A DNA stretch of 19,356 bases, from contig PJAB01000893.1 in the NCBI GenBank assembly GCA_002887195.1, forward strand, positions 1-19,356. Reading direction: 5' to 3'. Origin of the DNA: Chrysochromulina parva. Its lineage: Eukaryota; Haptophyta; Prymnesiales; Chrysochromulinaceae. Below the pieces are notes generated by a model. It saw nothing but the letters and a program-made list of their open reading frames with translations. It was not told the DNA's origin and did no database searches. Positions 7,340 through 17,167 of this stretch are shown piece by piece. The stretch's first letter is position 1; every line of letters begins with the position of its first letter. Position numbers and translations under genes: made by a program.

Positions 7340-8973
7340 GTGGCGTCGTACGCGTTCATGTGATAGGGGCGGAGCTGCGCGAGTTGGTCCTGGCGCCCCT
7401 CTATCGCGAGCTCGCACTCTTGCTGCCTGCCGCCCGCATTCAGATCGTGATGATTGGGCCAGAGCTGAGGCCGGCCGCTAAGCAGGCAGCCGAGCTTGGA
7501 GTCTTTCCGGCCACGTGGCAGCTCGACGACGGGGCGTGGGGACGAGCACCATTGCACACCTTTGAGGGCAGCCAAGGGGGGAGAGTCTCAGTCTGGCTCC
7601 ATTGGGCCACTTACGACCGCGCTTGCTTGGCCGCTCTCGGCACTCCCCATTGCGCAATCGCCCTCAATGCAGGTCTTGGTGTGGTCACGTATCGATGGGC
7701 GGATGCCATTGAGATCCTCTCCGCGGCGCGAACGCCATTCATAGTGACCGACTACTACGAGGCGGGGCTGTGGATCGGGTGCCAGCTGCCGGCCGTCAAA
7801 CGGTCACTCGAGCTCACATATCCCATCACGCTCAATCCCTTCCGTCAGCCGCTTGTGTGGCCCGAGGCGACGGGACGTGCCACAAGCATGCCTTGGATGT
7901 GTAATGGCTTCATCTGCGGCTTCCACACAGAGCCCTCTGCCGAGGCCATGCTCCATGATGGAGTGGCTGTGGAAGGCGTGACGGCGGCGACAGGTGTGGG
8001 GGCAGCGCAAGAGAGTAGTTTGGTGATGGGTGTGGTGGCGGCGAGCGAGCTCGGGGTGTCGGCAGGCGAGGCGTTAGCGATAGAGAAGGAGGCGCAAGAG
8101 GCGTCGGGCAAGGTGGTGGTAGCGGGCGAGATGACGAAACTCCAATTGGAGCCCCGATTGGCTCGTGAAGTCCTCGAGATTTCCTCTGCAGATCGGTCGA
8201 GATCGGTCGAGATGCTGCAGAGTGGGGCCGTAGTGGAGTTGGTGCTGCCGGGGGCGGCGGTGATCGACCGATCGGGTGGACGCGTGTGGAGAGCGAGTGA
8301 GGAGCTCGCCGCGTGGCTCGAGCGCTACTTCGAGCGCTGTCGTGGGCAGGCGCACGGGAGCTCAGCGAGCCCTATTCCGGCCCGTGTGACCTCTGCGTGC
8401 CCCTGCGCACCCTTCGCCTCGGCTCTCGAGCTGGGCGCCGGCGTGGGCTACGCTTCGATCACGCTCGCAAGGCTTGGTGTGCAGCGTGTGGTGTGCACCG
8501 ACGGCGAGCCTGCGTTGCCACCTCTTTGCCAATCAAATGCAGCTCGCAACGGGGTGAGTGCCGAGCAGCTGCAGGCGATTGAGTTCAGATGGGGCAATGC
8601 TGCGCAGATGGCAAGCGTGCTCGAGGCCGTCGGCGCGGGCGGACGGTGTGCGGAGCTCATCGTGGGCAGTGACATTCTGTACAGTGTGGACGAGGCCGGC
8701 TTCGCGACTCTCGAGCAGACACTGCGCGATCTCATAGCCCGAGGTGGCTGCCGGCTTGTGGCCATCTGCTGGCAGGTGCGACACTACAATGAGGAGCGCT
8801 TCCTACCGCGGCTCGCCGACCTCGGTAGCGTGCGCGTTGCTTGGCGCTCGCATGGCCTTTCACTTGAAGATGTTTGCCCCGCTCAGAATACGGCCGGTGC
8901 CGATGCGTGGCGCGCTCAGCACTCGATGACGTGGGCGGTGGGAGTCTTGGAGATGCATAGTACGTTAGTGTAG
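6382..8973 (+). CDS. MYND zinc finger / MSS51-like C-terminal domain / METTL-type methyltransferase fusion
   Basis: ATG 6382 (context GCCATGG) is the first after the in-frame stop at 6361; the product has 863 residues. The N-terminus is Ser/Arg-rich. A complete MYND finger spans C116-C153, with C116, C119, then CSAC, CYCSIEC and H-x3-C. About 262-516 matches the MSS51 C-terminal domain: HVIGAELRELV, IQIVMIGPEL, an acidic/aromatic core and YPITLNPFRQP. About 615-855 is a class I methyltransferase of the METTL21/FAM86 (Methyltransf_16) kind: GGRVWRASEELAAWL, motif I LELGAGVGYASI (E683), TDGEP, and GSDILY (D764). These enzymes usually methylate lysine on non-histone proteins such as elongation factors or chaperones. 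Yeast Mss51 supports mitochondrial COX1 translation, but MYND-MSS51 proteins are diverse in protists. The substrate is unknown. A (GGE)n tract interrupts the MSS51-like domain, and a tandem decamer at 8191-8210 lies exactly at the junction with the methyltransferase. Confidence 0.85.
7285..7338 (+). repeat. Six-copy 9-bp tandem repeat coding for Glu-Gly-Gly
   Basis: One GAAGGCGGC unit is followed by five GAGGGCGGC units. The tract encodes an EGG repeat inserted near the start of the MSS51-like domain. The near-identical copies suggest recent slippage; the length is a multiple of three and keeps the frame. Confidence 0.95.
8191..8210 (+). repeat. Perfect tandem decamer GATCGGTCGA x2 at a domain junction
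   Basis: Two identical 10-bp copies sit between the MSS51-like region and the methyltransferase domain. Ten is not a multiple of three, so copy number decides whether the two parts are in one frame. An in-frame ATG (8212) follows directly. Confidence 0.9.
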
Positions 8974-9901
8974 GTGACTTTGAGCGACTGCGACGATCGT
9001 TCCTCCGAAAGAGCCAACAGCAACACCAACCATACCAAATTTTCCATGCCCCCAACAGCAAAAACGCACCGATACAGAACATCGCAATTGCCGAGGCTTT
9101 AGAGTTTCTAGTGCGCCTGTGCAGCTGTGCACACAGCGGTAGGGAGTGACAGAACCCGCCGTCCCGCTCCCAAAAGAGGAGATTTCTCTATCCTGCGTTG
9201 TGCGCGGCATGCGATGCCCTCAGACACACCGAAGAGCAGCGTCGGTGTACTGCTCGCTGCGCCGCGCCCGTTGGGAGTGATACAACATACATGTATCAAT
9301 AATCCTGCAACAACCCGTAACACGAGCAGGGGAGCAGCGGTGAGCACTTCAGGCACTCCACCGCCACCATGGTGAGCACGCGGCATGGATACTCTGTAAT
9401 GTGCGTGCTAAAGCGAGTTTGAGATCTGCGCTCTCAATCTACGACCGCACCCATGGGTGATGGCTGCTGCCGTACTGTCTTTGGAGCGGGCTGGGAGCTG
9501 CTGTCGCACGCAGTGTTCCTGTAAGGCGCCTCGCGATATTATGGTGGCGAGGGCCAAAGCAGAAGCGAGCTTGTTGGGGACTGCAAGGGAGTTATCATGG
9601 AATTCTACTAGCTTCATCGCAGTTCGGAACCTGCATTCCCGAAGGCAGACGCGCCTGTGCCTGTTTGCGATCGGAGTTGATCTCAGATCGGAGTTGTCGA
9701 TTCGCAAAGTTTCCTTAATATGGCAAGAGGTCGACGCCATGCGGGAGTTGGCTTCACCGGTGTCTTTAACATACAAGTTTGGAGGGCCCAGGGGGAGCAA
9801 GGCTATCTGCGTACATCTCGTCGAAGTTCCGATATGGTGCAGAGGATTCCGGACGAGAAGGCCTGGGGCTTCGGAGGCCGACGGGAAAGACAGTGCTATC
9901 G
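8974..9901. other. Gene-poor spacer upstream of the ABC transporter
   Basis: About 930 bp, lower in GC than the genes around it. Frames in both directions cross its second half (forward 9460-10113, reverse 9408-9944), but their translations show no recognisable domain. A hairpin TGTGCA-GCTG-TGCACA lies at 9118-9133. At 9369 an ATG in a strong vertebrate-type context is followed at once by a donor-like GTGAGC, so an untranslated or tiny upstream exon of the ABC gene is possible, but nothing else supports it. No tRNA, rRNA or transposon was recognised. Confidence 0.45.
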
Positions 9902-12900
9902 ATGTCGCTCTTCGAGCTACCGCCATACCACCCCATATCCCCATCGCTCTTTTGGAGAGATACGGGAAGCATCGCAGTGATCGCGTGCGCGATCGGAAGC
10001 TTCGCGATCAGCTTCGCAATCATGAGCCGATGCACCATCGAGGTTCGCCAGGCACCGCTGATGCAGCTGCAGGAGAGCCTCCTTGTCACGGGGGGCGCCG
10101 CACTGCCTGCTGAAATGGAAGATGTCATCATGCCACGGACAAAGCTCTGCTCCAGCGCGATTGCGGCTCTCTGTTACGTGCTCGCGATCGGTGAGCTCCT
10201 TCAACTTTGGCTGGATGCCGCTGAATGGCCTCGGGCCTTGCGAGCCATCGCCTTCCTCACCATCGGCATCGCGACAGAGATTGAAGCCGGCCTGAAGCCG
10301 CCAGCGAGTGCACGGCTGCCTTCGAAGCTTTGGTGGCGCGGCCGAGCGCTCGTGCGGTTTGCGAGTGCATGCGCTCTTGCAGCGGCCCACTCCCTTCCCA
10401 TTCTGGAACCAGGATGGGAGATGCAACCCGTGTCGGGATACAGCGCGGACTGGCAATGGGTGGACTTGGTGTTCGGCGGTTGCACGGCACTATTGGCGGG
10501 CGCAATCGCACTCGCCTTCGTCGCCGGCCCGCCGCTACTTGTGCCCGCCCCATCGCCGCCGCCGCCCATGCAGGTTGCTTGGCTCCTTCCCAAAACACTT
10601 TACTTGTTTTGGACGCCGGTCATGCTGGGGCTCTATCGTCGGATTATCGCCAAGCCCGACGACCCTCTGAGCGTCGACAGCCTCCCTTGCATTGACCCGA
10701 CGATCGCAGCGGCCAGCGCGTGGGCAGAGGGTACTACGAGCCGCGCGCGGCGAGAAGCGAAGCAGAGGAAGTCCAATCTCGAGGCGAAGCAGAGGAAGAA
10801 GTCCAATCTCGTGGTCTCGACGGAGTCGCCGCTGCCAGCCGCTCCCGCTCCCGCCTCGTTGCTCCCTGAGGTGTGGCTGGTGGTGCGGCTGGACGCCATC
10901 ATACAGTTCCTGTGGTGCTTCGCCGTGGTGTTCTTGGAGTATGCTGCCCCCTTCGGCATGCTCGGCCTCATCGGTTACATACAGTCGAACACCGGTGGCG
11001 CAGTGCCGCCCTCCGCCATCTTTTTCGGCGCCTGTGTTGCGCTGGGGCCGCTCGCACTGAACACGTGCCACGGCCAGGCTAACGCGTCAGGTTGGCGCAC
11101 CGGAACCAAGCTCAGGGCCTACTTCACTCGAGCGGTGTGCGAGAAGGCGTTGCGCTTCGACAGCGCGGCATCCAGCCAGTCGATCGGCCTGATGACCAAC
11201 CTGCTCGCCGTCGACACTCAGAACATTGTGGATTTTGCAGGGTGGGCGGCGTGGCTTTGGCTGGAGGGCATGCAGCTCGCCATGACGCTGGCGGCGCTCT
11301 TTTATCTGTTGGGGTATGCGGCCTTTGGCGGCCTGGGCGTCTGCCTCTTCGCCTTTCCTTTGAATGCGGTGGTCATGCGCCAAGTCAAGATTCTGCAAGA
11401 TCGGCTGATGGGCGAGAAGGACAAGCGGATGGCGCTGATCACCGAGGCCATCGGAGCCATTCGTGCCATCAAGCTACATGCTTGGGAGGACGAGTTTGAG
11501 AGACGCATTGCCAAGTTGCGCCACGACGAGGTGGCCACGCTCCTTGCATACCAGAAGTTGAACGCCATCACGTCGACCATGTGGCTGACCACCCCCACCA
11601 CGGCCGCTCTCGCCTCGTTCCTGATCAAGTCGCGTCTCATCCCTCCCTACCGGATCACGGCGGCAGAAGGCTTTACCGCCCTCACGCTCTTCCAGCTACT
11701 CTCCGTCTCCCTCACGTTCCTGCCGTACATGATTAACTCCGCTATCCAGGCCAACGTCGGCCTTCGTCGCATCTCGCGATTCCTTGCGCTCGACGATGTC
11801 GAAGGACGGGACCACGGCCTTCAGCTGGGCATCGCGACGGGAGAGGTTGTCGTGCAGGAGGCATCGTTCAAGTGGACGTCGCCGCCGCCAGAGGAGAAGG
11901 AGCAGAGGATGGAGAAGAAGGACACGTCGGCGAAAGGAAGGCGCCGGTGGGGTATGAAGTGGGGCAGCAGCCAGCGTGCCCAGACCGAGGGCACGGCGAC
12001 ATCTACCACGGCTCCTCTACTGGCTTCTGCGACACCGCCAGTTCCGACCACGCTGCCCGTGAGTTCCATGACGGGCTCATCCACCGACGGCATTCAGCCG
12101 ATGAGCGCGGCTACGACTCCTAGCGTCACGCTCAGTAACGTATCGCTCGCTGTTCGCCCGGGCGAGCTTGCCATCATCTGCGGCCCAACTGGGTGCGGCA
12201 AGTCCTCCCTCCTCGCAGCCATGCTGGGGGACATGCCACGGCTCGGTGGACTCGCGGCCATTCGAGGTAAGATCTCGTACTGCCCGCAACGCTCGTGGCT
12301 TGCGAACGCGTCGCTGCGGGAGAACATCCTCTTTGGCTCAAAATTCGAATCCTCGAGGTATGAGGCCGTCCTCGACGCGTGCGCCCTGCGTGCGGACATC
12401 GCCCTCCTCCCTAACGGCGATGCTACCGAGATTGGCGAGCGCGGGATCAACCTGAGCGGCGGGCAGCAGCAGCGTGTCAACTTGGCGCGCGCGTGCTATG
12501 CTGACACAGACGTCGTGCTCCTCGATGATGTGCTGAGTGCCGTTGACGCCCACGTGGGGGCGCACATCTTCGATCAGTGCATTCTGGGCTTCCTCACCGG
12601 CCGCACGAGGGTGCTCGTCACCCACTCCGATGACCTCTGATGACCTCTGATTGACCTCCGACGATTGCCGCTGATGACCTCTGATTGCCTCCCTCATCAG
12701 GTGCTCGTCACCCACTCCGTGGCCCTCACCGTCCTACGCGCTGATAAGGTGATCGCCATGCATGCAGGCAGGGTGGTCGCCGTCGGCCCTCCCGACGCGG
12801 AGATCCGCGAGATTCAGGAGCTCGTCAAGCAGGCGACCGGCTCTTCGCAGCCCAATTCTCGAGCCGGCTCGCGCAACGCGTCGGTCGTGGATCTCTCCAC

Positions 12901-14824
12901 GGTGGCCGACGGCACCGAAGTGGTCGCCGGCCCGACCAAAAAGTCCGCTGCCATTTCTGAGGGCGGCGGCGGCGGGGGGGGCAGCAGCAAGATCACGAAG
13001 GAGGAGGAGCGCTCGAGAGGGGCCGCCAAGCTGGCAACCTACCTCTTCTACCTGCGCGCCGCCGGTGGGCTGCCGTTCGCTACCGCCTTCATGCTCGTGC
13101 TTGGCCTCTATTCCTCCATGAACCCTCTTCAGAGTCTTGCGCTGAAGCACTGGATGGATGAGATGGCGGGCGATGGAGCGACCAAGCCAGAAGCCCTGCT
13201 CGCCTGCGGCTCCTACACGCTTGCCGCGACGGGCCTGATCGCCGTCACGATGGTGCGCAACATCATTCTGCCGTACGCCTCAGTGGCTGCGTCCAAGAAG
13301 CTTCACGGGGGCATGGTGCGAAGTGTGATGCACGCTACCGTTTCGTGGTATGAGGCGACCCCCCTCGGGCGCATCCTCAATCGCTTCTCGGGCGATATCT
13401 CCAAGATTGACCAGTCGATCGCTTCTCAGTTCAAGGACGTCGTGGTGTTCGCCTTCAACCTGGTCGGTATTGCGCTCGTCTGCTCTCTCGGCACCGGAGA
13501 TCCCAAGGCACAACTCGTCGTCTTGAGCGCCGTGGCGCTGGCGACGATCTGCTCGTGGCTCGTCTACTCGATCTATCGGGTCGTGGCCCGAGAGCAGAAG
13601 CGGCTCGAGAGCGTGACCAAGTCGCCTCTGCTCGCCTTCTTTGCCGAGCTTGTTCAGGGCGCTGCAGTGGTGCGCGCCTTCGGTGAGCAGCAGCGCATCA
13701 TTGAGATCCTGGACGCGCGCGTCGATAACGCCAACCGGACCTTGTACAACCTCGAGGGGCAGACGAACCAATGGCTACGTGTGACGATGAATCTGATCGG
13801 ATCGCTCGTCACCGCCTCGGTGGTGGCGGCCGTACTTTGGCAACGGGAGGACCTCGGGGGCGGTGATGCGGGCCTCACGCTGAGCTACTCGACGCAATTT
13901 GTGGGGGCGGTCAATGCCTTTCTCACCTTCAAGAGCATGCTTGAGATCTCGATGAACGACGTCGAGCGTGTGGGCGAGTACACCAAAGGCCTACCTGCCG
14001 AAGCCTACGAGGCCGATCCTCACGCTCCCTCTCCTCCGAAGGAGTGGCCCTCGGCCGGCGCCATCGACTTTCGGGATGTGCGGCTCAAGTACCCAACCGC
14101 AAGCACCCCGGTCTTCGAGGCGCTCTCATTCTCTGTGCCGGCGCGAACGCGTGTGGGTGTAGTGGGTCGCACGGGCGCCGGTAAGTCCTCTCTGGCCGTC
14201 GCCCTCTTCCGCACGGTAGAACTGTCGGCGGGGAGCATCGTCATCGACGGCATCGATGTGCGCCGCCTCTCTCTGCAGCAGCTGCGCAGCTGCCTCTCCA
14301 TCATCCAGCAGGAGCCCACCCTGTTCCAGGGCACCGTGCGATACAACCTCGCTCCGGTCACTGAGCACGCCGATGCGGAGCTGTGGGATGCGCTGCGTCG
14401 GTCGGGGCTCGACGCAAAGGTCGAGGCGATGTCGGGAGGGCTAGACGCGAACATATCCGAGGGCGGCAGCAATCTCTCCGCCGGAGAGCGGCAGCTCCTG
14501 TGCATGGCGAGAGCAATGCTTCGACGCCGACCGATCCTAGTGATGGATGAGGCGACGGCGAGCGTCGACCATGTGACCGACACACACATCCAGCAGATGG
14601 TCAAGCGCGACTTCAAGGGAAATTGCACTGTCATCACGATTGCGCACCGGCTGCACACGGTGGCCTTCTACGACCGTATTCTGCTCCTCGGGGGCGGCAA
14701 AGTGCAGGAGTTTGACACGCCGCTTCGGCTACTCACAACTTCAAATAGCAGCTTCCGCAAGCTCGCGGAGGAGTCGGGAGACTATGAGAGCCTCCTGCAG
14801 GCGGCGAAGGAGGCTGAGGATTGA
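9902..14824 (+). CDS. Full-length class C (MRP-like) ABC transporter, two exons
   Basis: Exons 9902-12610 and 12701-14824 give 1610 residues, close to MRP1 size. ATG 9902 is the first after an in-frame stop at 9767. Five hydrophobic segments (about 21-43, 80-105, 112-130, 149-168, 187-213) form a TMD0, as in long MRPs. The first six-span unit follows, with a basic insert (EAKQRK repeat). NBD1: A-loop W658, Walker A GPTGCGKSS (K767), LSGGQ 851-855, Walker B VVLLDD (D875), with D876 where a catalytic Glu would be. The second membrane unit is followed by NBD2: GRTGAGKSS (K1398), LSAGE from 1495, VMDEATASVD with E1520. The Asp/Glu asymmetry is typical of ABCC proteins, which use ATP chiefly at site 2. 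An unusual insert of about 80 residues (660-740) separates the A-loop from Walker A in NBD1. Family members export glutathione, glucuronide or other conjugates from plasma or vacuolar membranes; the substrate here is unknown. Confidence 0.92.
10754..10810 (+). repeat. Tandem EAKQRKSNL repeat in the first membrane domain
   Basis: A 27-nt unit (10754-10780) and a 30-nt unit (10781-10810) encode EAKQRKSNL and EAKQRKKSNL. The second has one extra AAG codon. The pair adds a strongly basic, probably cytosolic, loop between the first predicted helices of TMD1 in the ABC transporter. Confidence 0.9.
12611..12700 (+). other. 90-nt GT-AG intron in the ABC transporter
   Basis: Without splicing the frame ends at TGA 12638-12640, at VLVTHSDDL. 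Removing 12611-12700 (GTGCTC...CATCAG) joins AGG to GTG in phase 0 and restores GRTRVLVTHSVALTVLRADK, the expected H-loop region of an ABCC NBD1. Because the edges are repeated, other cut points give the same mRNA, but only this one has GT and AG ends. The length is a multiple of three, so retention causes truncation only through the internal stop. TGA ends other genes here, so readthrough is unlikely. Confidence 0.85.
12631..12694 (+). repeat. Decamer array TGACCTCTGA filling the intron
   Basis: Exact units lie at 12631-12640, 12641-12650 and 12675-12684, a one-mismatch unit at 12652-12661, and degenerate units at about 12665-12674 and 12685-12694. Together they make up nearly the whole intron outside the duplicated 20-mer and the CATCAG acceptor. 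Confidence 0.85.
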
Positions 14825-15097
14825 GAGGGACATGTACTTGGCAGTAGAAATGTGGGGGTGCGCCAACCGCCGTGACCCCTGTGACTCTGTTGCAAACGCG
14901 TGGACCGGGTATGGGATAACGTTGTGGCACCACTGTTGGAGGCCTCGTTGGTGCCCGTTGCACCACTTGGCAGTGTGCGGCACATGCATACTATTGTAAT
15001 TCCGGGATCCATGCTAAATCCAGCATGCATCCCTTTTCATAAAACTTGCATCGTCTCACCTGCGCGGTTTCGTTATTGCAAGACCAAGAGTGCTCCC
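14825..15097. other. Intergenic spacer downstream of the ABC transporter
   Basis: About 270 bp. It is in frame with the next gene from 14900, including ATGs at 14984 and 15011, but base composition drops here and the encoded residues look non-coding. An AT-rich stretch (TTTTCATAAAACTT, about 15033-15046) could serve as core promoter or leader. No RNA gene was recognised. Confidence 0.45.
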
Positions 15098-17167
15098 ATG
15101 GAGACGGCAACGCCAAAGGTATCGCGGCATGTGGAGGTTCACATACCGTGCGCGCACAATCCCCCGGTCACATCTTTCGCCGACCGGCGCACCAGCACGG
15201 TCACCAGAATTGCCGAGCAGCGCCGAGCTGAAGAAGAAAGGAAGGCCATGGCAATGATCAACAAATTCGTCGCTTCGCGTCACCGATACACCTTTGCAGA
15301 CGTTGTCGATCGCGCACGTTCTCAGTTCCTGGACGATCGTGCGAGGGCGGCTGGTGCGCAGCATGGCCAATTCTATACGGACGCCGCGATGGTGACGCGT
15401 GCGGCGCTGCGTGTCGAGCCGGCCGTAATCGAGGCGATCGATCACGCTTGGCAATGCATACAAGCGGCGCGAATAAACACGGCGGTTGCAGCGCAGGAGC
15501 AGAGTCCAGGCAACCCCGCGTTCCGCATCATCCCGCTTTCCGATCCCATCAGATCGGGCGACAACGATCACATGAGCCGCACGGCGTACCGAACCATGAT
15601 CCGCAAGCTCTATCTCGTCACGCACGAGATGTCGAGCGACGTGCGGATCGATGCACAGGAGGTGCGGACCTCAATAGATGAGGACTGGCAGCGAGATAGC
15701 GGCGGCAAGGGCAAGCTCTCTCGCGCCGCATTCCACCGGTGCTGGTTCGAGCTCTGCGACTTGCATACACGCTCGATCGAAGGAAATGAATACGTGCGCT
15801 GGATCCTGCGGGTGCTGCGGAGGTTACTCTCTTACGCTGGGGACGCGCAGCTCGTGCCGGCGCCAGGCGAGCCGATCGAGCTGCACAAGGTCGCGTGGCG
15901 GTCCGACTCATCGCTGCTCGACGCGCTGCAACGGCGGGCCACGATAGGCAATGCGGATCCTCCCGGAGAAGAGGACCTGCTGAGGGTCAAGGCTGTCGCT
16001 GATTTGGCTGAGCTGCTGAGGGCGAAGGCTGCTGCTGCACTGCTGAGCAAGAAGGCAGCTGCTCATCCACACTGGAAGAACGCAGCAGCGTCCGATGCTG
16101 GTGCGCCTCCGGCCGCCGTCTTTGCCGCCTCCACCGCCGCTCCCGCCATCACGATGGCAGTAGCACCTACCCCTGCCGGCTTGGGGATTGTGGGTGCTGG
16201 CTACTCACCCATGTTAGCACGAGTGGCACGGGCACACCAATTCAAAGCTGGGCGTCAGTCGTGGGAGGCTGCGATTGCAGGTGACCAGGCTGAGGCTGAG
16301 GTCGCTTTGCTGGCAGAGCAGCATTCACAGCAGCTTTCACGGCTTGCCGAGGGGCCATGGGGGATGGGGGACGTGCAGTTGTACCGTGGGGTGGCCGAAC
16401 GTCACCTCCTGGCGACGGCCCCGAGCACGCGCCTGGCCGACAACGACCGATCGCTCTGGCACGCTCGCCCTACCAAGGCAACCATGGTGCCTGCTGGAAC
16501 TGTGGCGCGCCCATACTCGCCCGCGTCCTTCTCGCAAACTTGGCGCCTGTCCGCTACCCCGCAGGAGTTACCGCAGGAAGGGCCGCTGCCGCCGCAGCAG
16601 CGGCAGCATCGGCGGCCACTTGTGATGCGGAAGGCGCCGCCCATGGCACACTACCGATGCGCTGCGGTACATCGTCAGCCGCCCATGCTTGCCGGTACGA
16701 AGAGCGTCCCTGTGGGAAATGGTGTCGGGAATGGTGTACACGTGGGCGCCATCCCCTACAGCTGCCGAGCACCCGATGGAGCAGGGCAAGGGCAGGAGCA
16801 CGAGCTTGGCATGAAGAGGGGCTCTCTTCGCGCGCCCATCACGGCGCCTCTACGGGTGCCAGGTACCCACCATGCAGCGTCGCAGATACAGCTACCCGTG
16901 TGGGGCTCGCCATCACTACAGCAGCCGCAAGGTGGAGAAGTGGCGCCGCCGCCGCCGCCGCCGCAGCTCGCCGCCGCCGCAGCGAGCTTACGCCCCGCAT
17001 CGTCGGCTGGTTCCATATCGATACCATCAGCGACACGCAATGCATCTAGATCTGAGAACGCTTTTGCGCGCGCCGTCAGCCGCAGCCACAGCCAGCCCGG
17101 TATCTTCAGAGCGGGAGGAGGATGGCGCCCAGCCCCCAAGGGTCTCTTGGTTGTGCACGTGGGTTAG
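15098..17167 (+). CDS. Protein of unknown function with an EF-hand-like WxxDxxG module
   Basis: I place the start at ATG 15098 (context CCCATGG), giving 689 residues; upstream in-frame ATGs at 14984 and 15011 cannot be excluded. Residues 30-80 are charged and helical (AEQRRAEEERKAMAMINKF). About 159-245 form the only ordered-looking domain: MSRTAYRTMIRKLYLV, then DEDWQRDSGGKGKLSRAAF (W197), then CWFELCDLHTRSIEGNEYV. This resembles a degenerate EF-hand-like module I recall from many flagellate and protist proteins; the loop lacks the usual acidic residue at position 12, so calcium binding is doubtful. The remainder is low complexity: Ala-rich, a helical part (AEAEVALLAEQHSQQL), Pro/Gln-rich and a seven-Pro run near residue 620. 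No catalytic motif or membrane span is seen. A cytoskeletal or flagellar role is a guess. Confidence 0.65.
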   Translation: METATPKVSRHVEVHIPCAHNPPVTSFADRRTSTVTRIAEQRRAEEERKAMAMINKFVASRHRYTFADVVDRARSQFLDDRARAAGAQHGQFYTDAAMVTRAALRVEPAVIEAIDHAWQCIQAARINTAVAAQEQSPGNPAFRIIPLSDPIRSGDNDHMSRTAYRTMIRKLYLVTHEMSSDVRIDAQEVRTSIDEDWQRDSGGKGKLSRAAFHRCWFELCDLHTRSIEGNEYVRWILRVLRRLLSYAGDAQLVPAPGEPIELHKVAWRSDSSLLDALQRRATIGNADPPGEEDLLRVKAVADLAELLRAKAAAALLSKKAAAHPHWKNAAASDAGAPPAAVFAASTAAPAITMAVAPTPAGLGIVGAGYSPMLARVARAHQFKAGRQSWEAAIAGDQAEAEVALLAEQHSQQLSRLAEGPWGMGDVQLYRGVAERHLLATAPSTRLADNDRSLWHARPTKATMVPAGTVARPYSPASFSQTWRLSATPQELPQEGPLPPQQRQHRRPLVMRKAPPMAHYRCAAVHRQPPMLAGTKSVPVGNGVGNGVHVGAIPYSCRAPDGAGQGQEHELGMKRGSLRAPITAPLRVPGTHHAASQIQLPVWGSPSLQQPQGGEVAPPPPPPQLAAAAASLRPASSAGSISIPSATRNASRSENAFARAVSRSHSQPGIFRAGGGWRPAPKGLLVVHVG

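Larger units (their letters stand above)
12610..12719 (+). repeat. Exact 20-nt direct repeats bounding the ABC transporter intron
   Basis: GGTGCTCGTCACCCACTCCG occurs at 12610-12629 and again at 12700-12719, with no mismatch and an offset of exactly 90 nt. The sequence codes for the end of NBD1 (VLVTHS). The first copy is the 5' end of the intron and the second is the start of exon 2, offset by one base. Confidence 0.97.

Noticed and set aside
9369..9422. ATG in a strong GCCACCATGG context, giving a 17-codon frame
   Set aside because: Probably coincidental. The donor-like GTGAGC after the ATG could mark a tiny first exon, but no matching acceptor in frame with ATG 9902 could be singled out.
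9408..9944. Reverse-strand open frame of 178 codons in the spacer before the ABC gene
   Set aside because: No recognisable motif, and it runs into the ABC coding region; chance openness is sufficient explanation.
9460..10113. Forward open frame overlapping the start of the ABC transporter in another frame
   Set aside because: It overlaps TMD0, whose five hydrophobic segments are convincing, and its own translation has no recognisable domain or bias.
12332..12341. TTTGGCTCAA, resembling the end of a dinoflagellate spliced leader
   Set aside because: It lies inside NBD1 coding sequence (LFGSK), is only a partial match and has no leader context, so it is no evidence of a spliced-leader relic.
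12341..12352. AAATTCGAATCC, similar to a tRNA B box
   Set aside because: It is within the ABC coding sequence and no A box or cloverleaf arms flank it.
12611..12700. Reading the ABC transporter as two half-size transporter genes, or as a pseudogene with a TGA stop
   Set aside because: The second part starts in mid H-loop with no start of its own at a sensible place, and removal of a canonical GT-AG segment restores the frame exactly.
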